A stretch of 26,062 nucleotides of DNA from Streptococcus sp. (GCF_030825805.1 NZ_JAPJPF010000025.1:1-26062); one strand, 5' to 3'. Shown: positions 16,514 through 25,954, counted from the first letter of the stretch. The notes: a model not told the origin generated them from the sequence alone. Made by a program: numbers and translations.

Positions 16514-17521
16514 ATGAATCAAAAACCCAATGGAACTCAGTATGTTCCCGGTGTCTTGCTAGCCGCTCTCACAGCAGGACTATCTATGGTGTTAGGAAAA
16601 GCAGTACCTATCCTTGGCTCTAGTCTCTTTGCTATCCTATGTGGCATCCTCTTGAATGCTAGTCAACTCTTGCCTCAAAATAGTAGGCCGGGACTAGCCT
16701 ATTCAGGGAAAAAACTCTTGCAATATTCCATTATCTTAATGGGCTTTACCTTGTCCTTTCAAAAGGTGACCCAATTGGGCCTGTCTTCTTTGATCATTAG
16801 TTTACCGACCATCAGTATTGCCTTTCTCTCTGCTTTTGCAATGGGCTACCTCTTAAAAGCTCCAAAGATCTTAACAGCCTTGGTTGGAATGGGGACAGCT
16901 ATTTGTGGAGGCTCTGCAATCGCGGCAGCCTCTCCCGTTCTAGAAGCTGATGAAAATGACATCGCTCTGTCTATGTCGACCATCTTTTTCTTTAATATCC
17001 TAGCGGTTTTCCTCTTTCCTTTCTTTGGTCACCTCCTTGCTATGACGGATCGGCAATTTGGTTTTTGGGCAGGAACAGCTATTAATGATACCTCATCTGT
17101 TGTAGCGGCCGCATTTTCCTATAGTAAAGCAGCGGGTGAAGTGGCTACGGTTGTAAAGTTGACCCGAGCCCTGATGATTATTCCAATCTGTTTTGGGATG
17201 TTGGGACTAAAACTACTAGGACGGTCGAAACAGGATCGAGAAGGCAAGCAAGTGGCATTGAGTAAAATTGTTCCTTGGTTTATTTTTTACTTCCTTTTGG
17301 CTTCTTTAGTGACGTCCTTTGGCTGGTTTCCAAGTTATTGGATTCCCTTCTGTAAATGGTTGTCACAATATTTGATGGCTATGGCCTTGGTTGGCATTGG
17401 AAGTCAAGTGTCTATTCAGGCCTTCCGTAAGCAGGGGGTTGCTCCTCTCCTCATCGGCCTTGTGGCCTGGCTAGCTGTATCCATTTCTAGTTTGCTACTT
17501 CAACACGTTTTAGGAATCTAA
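16514..17521 (+). CDS. YeiH/UPF0324-family putative anion exporter
   Basis: This multi-pass membrane protein of 335 residues has about ten hydrophobic segments. It belongs to the YeiH (UPF0324, putative sulfate exporter) family, recognisable by the glycine/alanine-rich segment GMGTAICGGSAIAAASPV, the following LSMSTIFFFNILAVF, and GTAINDTSSVVAAAFSY. The family has no firmly established substrate, although sulfate or sulfonate export has been proposed. The ATG at 16514 has AGGAG 5 bases upstream and starts one base after the dinG stop; a longer frame inside dinG is discarded. Co-transcription with dinG and rodA is likely from spacing; no functional link is obvious. Confidence 0.85.
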   Translation: MNQKPNGTQYVPGVLLAALTAGLSMVLGKAVPILGSSLFAILCGILLNASQLLPQNSRPGLAYSGKKLLQYSIILMGFTLSFQKVTQLGLSSLIISLPTISIAFLSAFAMGYLLKAPKILTALVGMGTAICGGSAIAAASPVLEADENDIALSMSTIFFFNILAVFLFPFFGHLLAMTDRQFGFWAGTAINDTSSVVAAAFSYSKAAGEVATVVKLTRALMIIPICFGMLGLKLLGRSKQDREGKQVALSKIVPWFIFYFLLASLVTSFGWFPSYWIPFCKWLSQYLMAMALVGIGSQVSIQAFRKQGVAPLLIGLVAWLAVSISSLLLQHVLGI

Positions 17522-17537
17522 ATGAAAGGGAGATGAA

Positions 17538-18782
17538 ATGAAGAGACGTAAGTCTTTCAAACTTAGAGGAGATTTCTCCTTGATCACCACTGTTTTGTTA
17601 TTATTAGCATTTGGTGTGGTGGCAGTCTACATTGCAGTTTCAAATGATTATCCTGACTTGGTTTGGTCTATTTTAGGCCAACAGGTTGCCTGGATTGTTT
17701 TAGGATGTATGATTAGTTTTGTCGTTATGCTCTTTAATACAGAATTTTTATGGAAAGTAACGCCCTATTTGTATGTCTTTGGCTTGGTCTTAATGGTCTT
17801 GCCCCTTTATTTTTACAACCCAAACCTGGTTGCTTCGACCGGTTCTAAAAACTGGGTGGCCTACAAGGGGATCAGCCTCTTTCAGCCATCAGAATTTATG
17901 AAAATTTCTTATATTTTGATGGTCTCTCGTGCGATTGTTCATTTTTTACGAAACAATAGGGAAGAAGATCGGACGCTAAAAAAAGACTTTTTTCTCATTC
18001 TCCAAATTGTTGCCTATACCATACCGGTCCTAGGGCTTCTAGCCTTTCAACATGATTTTGGAACCTCCTTGGTATTTATGGCCATCTTCTCAGGAGTAGT
18101 CCTTATTTCAGGGGTCTCTTGGAAAATCATTTTACCAGTCTTTTTGACCCTCGCAGGTGGAATTGCTCTCTTTTTGGCCGTCTTTCTATCCGACGGTGGG
18201 CGGGCCTTTCTCCATCAAACTCTGGGGATGCCCACCTATCAGATGAACCGCATTTTAGCCTGGTTGAATCCTTTTGATTATGCACAAACCATGACCTTCC
18301 AACAGGCTCAGGGACAGCTGGCCATTGCCAGCGGTGGTCTATTGGGGCAAGGTTTTAATGTATCTAATCTGTTGATCCCGGTCAGGGAGAGTGATATGAT
18401 TTTTACGGTCATCGCGGAAGATTTTGGATTTGTAGGAGGACTGTGCCTCCTTCTCTTATACATGTTTCTAGTTTATAAGATGTTGCGCATTACTCTGAAA
18501 TCCAATAATCAATTTTACACCTATATCTCAACTGGTTTCATCATGATGTTGGTCTTCCACATATTTGAGAATATTGGGGCTGTAACTGGGATCTTGCCTC
18601 TCACTGGAATTCCCTTGCCTTTTATCTCACAAGGAGGATCCGCTATTGTGAGTAACCTTATTGGGATTGGCTTATTGTTATCCATGAGCCATCAAAATAG
18701 AGTGAGTGAAGAACGGAAAAAAGAAAGTCGACTATTGAGACAGAAACAATTGAGTCGACTACACGAGAAAGGAATAATTTGA
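17538..18782 (+). CDS. rodA: SEDS peptidoglycan glycosyltransferase RodA
   Basis: RodA polymerises lipid II into glycan strands and works with a class B PBP (PBP2b in pneumococcus) in peripheral, elongation-phase wall synthesis. The 414-residue membrane protein has about ten helices and SEDS signatures: FQPSEFMKISY, QHDFGTSLVF, VRESDMIFTVIAEDFGF with Asp286 and Asp295, and a late PLTGIPLPFISQGGSA block. It resembles pneumococcal RodA more than FtsW throughout, including FNTEFLWKVTP and STGSKNWV. A basic cytoplasmic tail follows the last helix. AAAGGGAGATGA serves as ribosome site, 16 bp after the transporter gene; the DJ-1 gene starts one base after its stop. Confidence 0.93.
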   Translation: MKRRKSFKLRGDFSLITTVLLLLAFGVVAVYIAVSNDYPDLVWSILGQQVAWIVLGCMISFVVMLFNTEFLWKVTPYLYVFGLVLMVLPLYFYNPNLVASTGSKNWVAYKGISLFQPSEFMKISYILMVSRAIVHFLRNNREEDRTLKKDFFLILQIVAYTIPVLGLLAFQHDFGTSLVFMAIFSGVVLISGVSWKIILPVFLTLAGGIALFLAVFLSDGGRAFLHQTLGMPTYQMNRILAWLNPFDYAQTMTFQQAQGQLAIASGGLLGQGFNVSNLLIPVRESDMIFTVIAEDFGFVGGLCLLLLYMFLVYKMLRITLKSNNQFYTYISTGFIMMLVFHIFENIGAVTGILPLTGIPLPFISQGGSAIVSNLIGIGLLLSMSHQNRVSEERKKESRLLRQKQLSRLHEKGII

Positions 18783-18783
18783 T

Positions 18784-19341
18784 ATGACAAAAGTAGCAGT
18801 GATGTTAGCAAGTGGTTTCGAGGAAATCGAAGCTTTGACCGTTGTCGATGTCTTGCGAAGAGCAGCAATCGAGTGTCAGATGGTTGGATTTGATCAAGTA
18901 GTTACAGGGTCCCATGGTATCACAGTGAAGGTAGATGAGGTCTGGTCCGGTTCGTTGGATCATTTTGATGGCATTGTCCTTCCAGGAGGGATGCCGGGAG
19001 CAGCAAATCTACGCGACCATGAAGGCTTGATCCTGTCTTTAAAAGAAGCCCATGAACAAGGAAAAAGTCTAGCAGCTATTTGTGCAGCTCCGATTGTGTT
19101 GGATCGAGCTGGACTACTTGATGAAAAACGCTATACCTGCTATGATGGCTTCGAAAAAGAAATTGGAACAGAGCATTATGTGAAGGAAGCAGTGGTTCAG
19201 GATGGTCACATCTTGACCAGTCGGGGTCCTGCAACAGCACTTGCTTTTTCCTATGCCCTGGTCAACCATTTTGGTGGAGATGCCACGGCATTGAGAGAAG
19301 GGATGCTCTATCAAGATGTTTTTGGAACATCGGCCCCATAG
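18784..19341 (+). CDS. DJ-1/PfpI-family protein
   Basis: This 185-residue cytoplasmic protein belongs to the DJ-1/ThiJ/PfpI superfamily. The conserved nucleophile Cys100 lies in the elbow AAICAAP, and Glu16 in GFEEIEA corresponds to the glutamate that lowers the cysteine pKa in DJ-1. VLPGGMPG and SRGPATALAFSYAL are typical of the YajL/DJ-1 group. Proposed activities for relatives include redox sensing, protection from glyoxals and deglycation, and are debated; none can be assigned here. AAAGGAAT is the ribosome site, inside the end of rodA. It closes the dinG-rodA run and is followed by a terminator. Confidence 0.9.
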   Translation: MTKVAVMLASGFEEIEALTVVDVLRRAAIECQMVGFDQVVTGSHGITVKVDEVWSGSLDHFDGIVLPGGMPGAANLRDHEGLILSLKEAHEQGKSLAAICAAPIVLDRAGLLDEKRYTCYDGFEKEIGTEHYVKEAVVQDGHILTSRGPATALAFSYALVNHFGGDATALREGMLYQDVFGTSAP

Positions 19342-19352
19342 TTGTTGAGAAG

Positions 19353-19390
19353 AAAAATGAAGGTAGGAAAATTCCTGTCTTCATTTTTTT
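19353..19390 (+). terminator. Terminator after the DJ-1 gene
   Basis: The stem AAAATGAAG/CTTCATTTT encloses a second stem AGGAA/TTCCT across a small symmetric GT/GT bulge and ends in a T-tract, 12 bases after the stop codon. Confidence 0.9.
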
Positions 19391-19504
19391 ATAGGCTAGT
19401 TTTATCAAAATATAAATGCTTTTTGAATGAAAGTAAAACAGGTGGGAGATGACTGTAAAAAAACCTTTAAAACATTGACTTTACAAGCAATTTTTTGAAA
19501 AATA

Positions 19505-19513
19505 TGGTATAAT
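19505..19513 (+). promoter_or_regulatory. Extended -10 promoter of the HAD-gyrB operon
   Basis: TGG-TATAAT (TATAAT 19508-19513) ends 7 bases before the ATG at 19521, so +1 falls on or one base before the start codon. TTGACT lies at 19475-19480, too far (27 bp) to be its -35. Confidence 0.65.
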
Positions 19514-19520
19514 TGAAGCT

Positions 19521-20084
19521 ATGGATTATCATGATTTTATATGGGATCTTGGTGGGACTTTATTGGACAATTATGAGACCTCTACAAAAGCTTTTGTAGC
19601 GACCTTACAGTATTTCCAAAGGGAGGCTGATCATGATTCCGTTTATGCAGCTTTAAAGGTTTCCACGGATTATGCTGTTCAGCAGTTTGCCTCAGACCTT
19701 CCAGACTTTTTGGGAGAGTATAAACAGCGAGAGAAAGAAGCTCTTGAAATCCCCTGCTTATTCGAGGGGACTGAGGAGTTATTGCATCGTCTGACAGCAG
19801 TCGGAGCCCGTCATTTTTTGGTTTCTCACCGTGACCATCATGTAGAGACCATCTTAGAAAAAACAGGGATTCGTCATTACTTTACAGAAGTTGTGACAGC
19901 TGATGATGGTTTTCCACGTAAACCAGATCCTACGTCCATGTTGTATCTAAAAGACAAGTATGCGATTGAGTCTGGCTTGGTGATTGGAGATCGCCCAATC
20001 GATATCGAAGCTGGTCAGAGAGCTGGCATGGCGACCTATTTGTTCGACTCAATGGATCAATTAAGTGCCTATATTTTTAATTAG
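19521..20084 (+). CDS. HAD-superfamily hydrolase with variant motif I, upstream of gyrB
   Basis: This 187-residue cytoplasmic HAD-fold protein has a small helical cap and sits directly upstream of gyrB, as in pneumococcus. Motif I reads WDLGGTLLD: nucleophile Asp9 is present but the usual Asp two residues later is Gly11. Motif II is LVSHRD, motif III carries the lysine in RKPDP, and motif IV is VIGDRPIDIEAG. As I recall it, the pneumococcal orthologue has the same DLGGT, so the change looks inherited rather than a mutation. It may alter the chemistry or substrate, since that Asp is the general acid/base in phosphatases. No Shine-Dalgarno sequence is seen; the promoter abuts the start. It is separated from gyrB by 12 bp. 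Confidence 0.88.
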   Translation: MDYHDFIWDLGGTLLDNYETSTKAFVATLQYFQREADHDSVYAALKVSTDYAVQQFASDLPDFLGEYKQREKEALEIPCLFEGTEELLHRLTAVGARHFLVSHRDHHVETILEKTGIRHYFTEVVTADDGFPRKPDPTSMLYLKDKYAIESGLVIGDRPIDIEAGQRAGMATYLFDSMDQLSAYIFN

Positions 20085-22046
<1,962 letters not shown>

Positions 22047-22059
22047 AATTCTGCGATAT

Positions 22060-22090
22060 TTGCCAATTATTCGAATATTTATGATATAAT
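22060..22090 (+). promoter_or_regulatory. Promoter of ezrA
   Basis: TTGCCA (22060-22065), a 19-bp spacer and extended -10 TGA-TATAAT (TATAAT 22085-22090) lie 13-44 bases after the gyrB stop. Predicted start is near 22097. Confidence 0.75.
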
Positions 22091-22097
22091 AACTACG

Positions 22098-22113
22098 ATT
22101 ACTTTCAAGTAAT
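22098..22113 (+). repeat. Inverted repeat in the ezrA leader
   Basis: ATTACTT-TC-AAGTAAT is a perfect 7-bp inverted repeat at the predicted 5' end of the ezrA mRNA, before the AAGGAG ribosome site at 22120-22125. As RNA it could form a 5-bp hairpin; as DNA it is operator-like. Confidence 0.5.
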
Positions 22114-22132
22114 TTAATGAAGGAGTTTTTAT

Positions 22133-23857
22133 ATGTCTAGTGGACTAATTATTCTCATTATTGTCATTGGGGTCCTCTTGGTTTTAGGATATGTAGTGGC
22201 AGTCTTATTGAGAAAGCGTAACGAAGCCTTACTGGCATCTCTGGAAGAACGAAAAGAACAGTTGTATAACCTTCCGGTAAATGATGAAGTAGAAGAAGTG
22301 AAGAATATGCATTTGATTGGTCAAAGTCAAGTTGCATTTCGTGAATGGAATCAAAAATGGGTGGACCTATCCCTCAATTCTTTTGCTGATATCGAGAACA
22401 ACCTCTTTGAAGCAGAAGGCTACAACAATTCTTTCCGCTTTTTAAAAGCCAAGCAAGCAATTGGAAATATTGAGAGTCAGGTTCAATTGATTGATGAAGA
22501 TATCAAGGCCATCCGTCAAGCTTTATCTGAATTAAAAGAAAAAGAAGAAAAGAATAGCGGTCGGGTTGTTCATGCCTTGGATATGTTTGAAAACTTGCAA
22601 AAACAAGTAGCTTCTGATCCGGACGCATACGGCCCAGCACTTCCCGAAATCGAGAAGCAAGCTGAAAATATTCAAGTTGAGTTTTCAAAATTTGTAACCT
22701 TGAATTCATCAGGTGACCCTGTTGAAGCTGCAGAAATTTTGGATACAGCTGAAAACCACATTGTAGCCTTGACGCATATTGTTGAAAAAGTTCCTGCAAT
22801 TGTGAAGGATGTCCAAACAACTCTTCCTGATCAATTGGAAGATTTGGAAGCTGGTCATCGCAAACTTTTGGAATCTGGTTATCATTTTACAGAGACTGAT
22901 TTGGAAGCACGTTTCCAACAATTGCATGCAGCTTTGAAAGCCAATCTACAAAATGTTGCTGCTCTTGAATTAGATAATGCGCTCTATGAAAATGAGCAGA
23001 TTCAAGAAGAAATTAACGCCTTGTATGATATTTTCACTCGTGAAATTGAATCACACAAAGTTGTTGAAAAATTGGTCAAAGCCTTACCAGGTTACCTTGC
23101 CCATGCGAAGGAAAATAACAAGCGTTTAGCAGAAGAAGTTGAACGTCTCAGCAAAACATTTGAAAGCAAAGAACTCAAGGAAAATCATTTGAAGGAGTTA
23201 GAAGCTGAATTAACAGCTCAAGAGCTCGTTGTAGAAGATGCCTTGAAGGATACATCTGAAACTCAAAAACCCTACTCTATCCTACAAGAAGAGTTAGAAG
23301 CGATTGAAGAACGTTTGAAAGAGATTGAAGATGATCAAATTGCATTGAGCGAAACCTTATCTAAGATTGAAAAAGACGACACCAATGCTCGTCAAAAGGT
23401 AAATATCTACGCCAACCGTTTACATGCCATCAAGCGCTATATGGACAAGCGGAATTTACCTGGAATTCCTCAATCTTTCCTTACTATCTTCTTCACTGCA
23501 AGTGATAACACAGAAGCTCTCTTGGCTGAGTTAGAAGGTCGTCGTGTCAATATTGAAAACGCCAACCGTCTCCTGGATATTTTGACCAACGATATGACAG
23601 AGTTAGAGGAAGAAACCTACAAATTAGTACAATATGCTACTCTAACAGAGCAGTTGCTTCAATACTCAAATCGCTATCGTTCATTCGACGATCATGTCCA
23701 AGCAGCGTTTGATGAAGCCTTGTACATCTTTGAAAAAGAGTATGACTATCCTGCTTCATTCAAAGTCATTTCAGAAGCATTGGAAACAGTTGAACCAGGA
23801 GTAACAGAGAGATTTGTTACCTCGTTTGAAAAAACAAGAGAATCCATTCGATTCTAA
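22133..23857 (+). CDS. ezrA: Septation ring formation regulator EzrA
   Basis: EzrA is a membrane-anchored, Z-ring-associated protein that restrains FtsZ assembly away from midcell and recruits wall-synthesis proteins. In streptococci it is essential or nearly so. The 574-residue protein has one N-terminal transmembrane helix (about residues 4-26) with a short outside tail, then a basic RKR and a cytoplasmic domain that is almost entirely helical, rich in Glu, Lys, Gln and Leu, consistent with the spectrin-like repeats of EzrA. The early MHLIGQSQVAFREWNQKW segment is family-specific. The start has AAGGAG 7 bases upstream. It is expressed from its own promoter behind gyrB, the same order as in pneumococcus, and ends at its own terminator. 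Confidence 0.96.
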   Translation: MSSGLIILIIVIGVLLVLGYVVAVLLRKRNEALLASLEERKEQLYNLPVNDEVEEVKNMHLIGQSQVAFREWNQKWVDLSLNSFADIENNLFEAEGYNNSFRFLKAKQAIGNIESQVQLIDEDIKAIRQALSELKEKEEKNSGRVVHALDMFENLQKQVASDPDAYGPALPEIEKQAENIQVEFSKFVTLNSSGDPVEAAEILDTAENHIVALTHIVEKVPAIVKDVQTTLPDQLEDLEAGHRKLLESGYHFTETDLEARFQQLHAALKANLQNVAALELDNALYENEQIQEEINALYDIFTREIESHKVVEKLVKALPGYLAHAKENNKRLAEEVERLSKTFESKELKENHLKELEAELTAQELVVEDALKDTSETQKPYSILQEELEAIEERLKEIEDDQIALSETLSKIEKDDTNARQKVNIYANRLHAIKRYMDKRNLPGIPQSFLTIFFTASDNTEALLAELEGRRVNIENANRLLDILTNDMTELEEETYKLVQYATLTEQLLQYSNRYRSFDDHVQAAFDEALYIFEKEYDYPASFKVISEALETVEPGVTERFVTSFEKTRESIRF

Positions 23858-23861
23858 TCCA

Positions 23862-23895
23862 AAACATCCAGGAGAATATTCCTGGATGTTTTTTT
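23862..23895 (+). terminator. Terminator of ezrA
   Basis: The perfect 10-bp stem ACATCCAGGA/TCCTGGATGT (23864-23873 with 23880-23889) is followed by a T-tract. Confidence 0.93.
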
Positions 23896-23949
23896 ATGGA
23901 GATGAAGTTGTGGTGGGAAAGGGAAGGATAGAAAAAAGGAGATGAGTCC

Positions 23950-25068
23950 ATGAAAGTTTTAATTGCTCCAGATTCATTCAAAGAAAGCTTACCTGCGAAA
24001 GATGTAGCGGAAATTATTGCAGAAGGCTTGCGTCAGTCTCTCCTCGATGTAGAACCGCTCACCTGTCCTGTTGGAGATGGTGGGGAAGGGACAGTGGATG
24101 CCATCAGCTACTCATTGGGATTGAAGGAAACTTTTACCCTTGTCACAGGTCCATTTGGAGAGCCGGTAGAAATGCGGTATATGGAGAAGGATTCTTTGGC
24201 TCTCTTTGAAGTAGCCGACTTGATCGGTTTAGGAAAAATTCCAATTGATCAACGCCGTCCACTTGACCTAGAAACCCGAGGAATTGGTGAACTGATTTGT
24301 TATTTAATCAAACAGGGGAAAAAGGAGATTTATATCGGGGTTGGAGGAACCGCGACCAATGATGGGGGGCTAGGTCTTGCAGCAGGTCTAGGCTACCAAT
24401 TCTATGATAGAGAAGGAAGAGAATTAAAGGCCTGTGGACAAAGTCTTTTAGAATGGGATTCCATCCGTAAAGAGGAAGCGTTCAAGATCCCAGATGATGT
24501 CCAGATACAGATCTTAGCAGATGTTTCCAATCCCTTATGTGGACTAGATGGTGCGACCTATATTTTTGGAAAACAAAAGGGGCTCAGTCCCAATATGTTT
24601 GAGCAAGTGGATCAAGCTATTTACAGCTTTTACGAAAAGCACTGTCCAAGTATTTTGACTCAAGCAGGGATGGGAGCTGGTGGAGGTCTTGCTGCGGGTC
24701 TTTGTGCCTTTGCGCAAGCGAGACTAGTATCAGGGATTGATATCTGTTTAGATTTGATCGACTTTGACTCCAAAGTAGCCAACTCAGACTTGGTCATTGT
24801 CGGAGAAGGACGACTGGACCATCAGAGTCTATCCGGGAAAGCTCCGATAGGGGTTGCGAGACGAACCCAAAAAGGGATCCCAGTAATAGCTATTTGTGGC
24901 AGTCTTGCAGATGATTTACCAAGTCTCCCATTTGAAAATATAGTTGGTGCCTTTTCTATTACGAAACATCCCGATAGTTTAGAGCAACTTCTGAAGGATG
25001 CGAGGGAAAATCTTCTCTTTACAGCTAGAAATATCGGAAATCTATTAAGCATAGAAAAAAGCGGTTAA
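23950..25068 (+). CDS. glxK: Glycerate kinase (GarK/GlxK family)
   Basis: This enzyme phosphorylates D-glycerate with ATP, probably to 2-phosphoglycerate, which feeds the enolase reaction encoded just downstream. The 372-residue protein matches the GarK/GlxK family: PDSFKES near residue 7, VGDGGEGT near 42, [11 protein letters not shown] near 130, [10 protein letters not shown], and [10 protein letters not shown] near 240. The start has AAAGGAG in front at good spacing. No clear promoter follows the ezrA terminator, so its transcription start is uncertain. The last codons and the TAA stop lie inside a 17-bp palindrome that is repeated 266 bp downstream, so the C-terminus may have been reshaped by whatever created the repeat. 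Confidence 0.93.
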   Translation: MKVLIAPDSFKESLPAKDVAEIIAEGLRQSLLDVEPLTCPVGDGGEGTVDAISYSLGLKETFTLVTGPFGEPVEMRYMEKDSLALFEVADLIGLGKIPIDQRRPLDLETRGIGELICYLIKQGKKEIYIGVGGTATNDGGLGLAAGLGYQFYDREGRELKACGQSLLEWDSIRKEEAFKIPDDVQIQILADVSNPLCGLDGATYIFGKQKGLSPNMFEQVDQAIYSFYEKHCPSILTQAGMGAGGGLAAGLCAFAQARLVSGIDICLDLIDFDSKVANSDLVIVGEGRLDHQSLSGKAPIGVARRTQKGIPVIAICGSLADDLPSLPFENIVGAFSITKHPDSLEQLLKDARENLLFTARNIGNLLSIEKSG

Positions 25069-25075
25069 ACCGCTT
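25054..25075 (-). terminator. Palindrome copy 1, leftward terminator, overlaps glxK stop
   Basis: AAGCGGTTAAACCGCTT (25059-25075) forms an inverted repeat with 7-bp arms. Read on the minus strand it is followed by a T-run (complement of the A's at 25055-25060), so it fits a terminator for leftward transcription from the DUF1694 gene. On the plus strand the trailing sequence is CTTCAAAT, a weak terminator for glxK. Confidence 0.6.
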
Positions 25076-25098
25076 CAAATTGAAGATAAAGTCTTCAG

Positions 25099-25238
25099 AA
25101 AAACTTTCCTTAGGTGAGTACGGACGTCAGCGAACTTTTTCAAAGTTCCATGACTAATTATTGAGCCTAAGGTCTCAATAATTCCGAATACCTGGAACAA
25201 TTATGTTTCAGGCATTTTTCTCACAGCGGAAAGTTTTT
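25099..25238. repeat. Highly structured ~140-bp element (MITE-like or structured RNA)
   Basis: An 11-bp perfect terminal inverted repeat (AAAAACTTTCC 25099-25109, GGAAAGTTTTT 25228-25238) encloses a second helix GTGAG/CTCAC (25114-25118 with 25220-25224). Three hairpins follow: GTCA plus GAACTTT (25126-25154), a perfect 10-bp AATTATTGAG/CTCAATAATT (25156-25183), and CCTGGAAC/GTTTCAGG (25191-25212, one G-T pair). The CTAA in the middle hairpin loop (25167-25170) is complementary to TTAG (25110-25113) in the outer internal loop. I do not recognise it as BOX or RUP. Whether it is a mobile DNA repeat or an RNA is open. Confidence 0.7.
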
Positions 25239-25324
25239 GATCTTCGTAAATAACTAAAAATTAAAAGTCATTTTTGATAATCATCTAACTGTTTTATGTA
25301 AAACAATAGCTTGTCTACATACTC

Positions 25325-25341
25325 AAGCGGTTAAACCGCTT
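25325..25341. repeat. Palindrome copy 2
   Basis: This is identical to the 17-bp palindrome at 25059-25075, in the same orientation by symmetry, and lies 266 bp away. Here it is followed by TATT on the plus strand and preceded by ACTC. Confidence 0.8.
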
Positions 25342-25391
25342 TATTCCATCTAATGTTTAATACTAATAAAAAGTCTAAGGGACAGCTCTGA

Positions 25392-25835
25392 TCAACCAAA
25401 CCATTTTTTCCAAAGGGAAGGTTTGGTCGGTTTCTTTTCTTCCTCCCAGAGATCCGCAAAAGTAGAACGGAGGTCCTTGTCAGTAGTGGTAACTGGTGCA
25501 TCTGTATGAATCACGAGCCCAAAAGGAGAGGAGTCGTGTTCCTCCGAAACAATAGTAGCCTGGCAACCAAATTCTTTTGCTTGTTTTAGATAGCTCAACT
25601 GGACGCTAGAATCAACATTTGGAGAAATCTTGACAAAGAGAGGGCTAGCTTGTTCATTCAAGCTTTCCAGCACCTTCAAAAAGCCCTTCTGAAGCTGAGG
25701 ACTATTGCTTGTTTTTAAATCGGCATATCCTAGAACGCGCTCTTCAAACGTACCTAGAAAGCGACGTTGTTCATCAGGATTTAATTTTAGGCCACCGTTA
25801 GCCTTTTCCATAATTTCTTTAGATAGATCAGTCAT
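25392..25835 (-). CDS. DUF1694 (YueI-like) protein
   Basis: This 147-residue cytoplasmic protein belongs to the DUF1694/YueI family, whose function is unknown. Typical features are the N-terminal block with RRFLGTFEERVLGYAD, a central alpha/beta region FVKISPNVDSSVQLSYLKQAKEFGCQ in short segments, and a basic, tryptophan-containing tail ending PSLWKKWFG. There is no signal peptide. The same family member lies beside enolase in pneumococcus, as I recall, so the placement is conserved. The ATG at 25835 has no Shine-Dalgarno sequence, and an extended -10 ends 6 bases before it, predicting a leaderless mRNA. It is divergent from eno; its leftward transcript probably crosses the structured element. 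Confidence 0.88.
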   Translation of the reverse strand: MTDLSKEIMEKANGGLKLNPDEQRRFLGTFEERVLGYADLKTSNSPQLQKGFLKVLESLNEQASPLFVKISPNVDSSVQLSYLKQAKEFGCQATIVSEEHDSSPFGLVIHTDAPVTTTDKDLRSTFADLWEEEKKPTKPSLWKKWFG

Positions 25836-25841
25836 AAGAAT

Positions 25842-25872
25842 AGTATATCATACTTTAGGTTGAAAATGCCAA
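25842..25872 (-). promoter_or_regulatory. Promoter of the DUF1694 gene
   Basis: On the minus strand TTGGCA (25872-25867), a 19-bp spacer and extended -10 TGA-TATACT (25847-25842) place +1 on the A of the start codon at 25835. Confidence 0.68.
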
Positions 25873-25898
25873 ACGAATAAAGGCTGTTCCAAACAAAA

Positions 25899-25912
25899 AG
25901 AAAGCGATTTCT
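25899..25912. promoter_or_regulatory. Possible CcpA (cre) site upstream of eno
   Basis: AGAAAGCGATTTCT resembles the cre consensus TGAAAGCGNTTTCA, with the outermost base changed on each side. It lies about 43 bp upstream of the eno -35, a position that would suit activation of a glycolytic gene. It is a sequence match only. Confidence 0.35.
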
Positions 25913-25954
25913 TGATAAAGTTAAGGAAAATCTGCACAAAGATAACGTTTTTTC

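Larger units (their letters stand above)
25076..25391. other. Gene-free region between glxK and the DUF1694 gene
   Basis: This is 316 bases without a credible gene. It contains the structured element (25099-25238), an AT-rich stretch (25247-25320) with a small GTTTTA-TG-TAAAAC dyad at 25291-25304, and palindrome copy 2. A weak leftward promoter-like pair on the minus strand (TTGTTT and GATTAT, around 25305-25276) is not convincing. Confidence 0.6.

Noticed and set aside
22070..22077. TTCGAATA resembling the competence sigma-X box TACGAATA in the ezrA promoter
   Set aside because: Similar 7-of-8 matches occur elsewhere in the window, a clear sigma-A promoter overlaps it, and ezrA is not a known competence gene.
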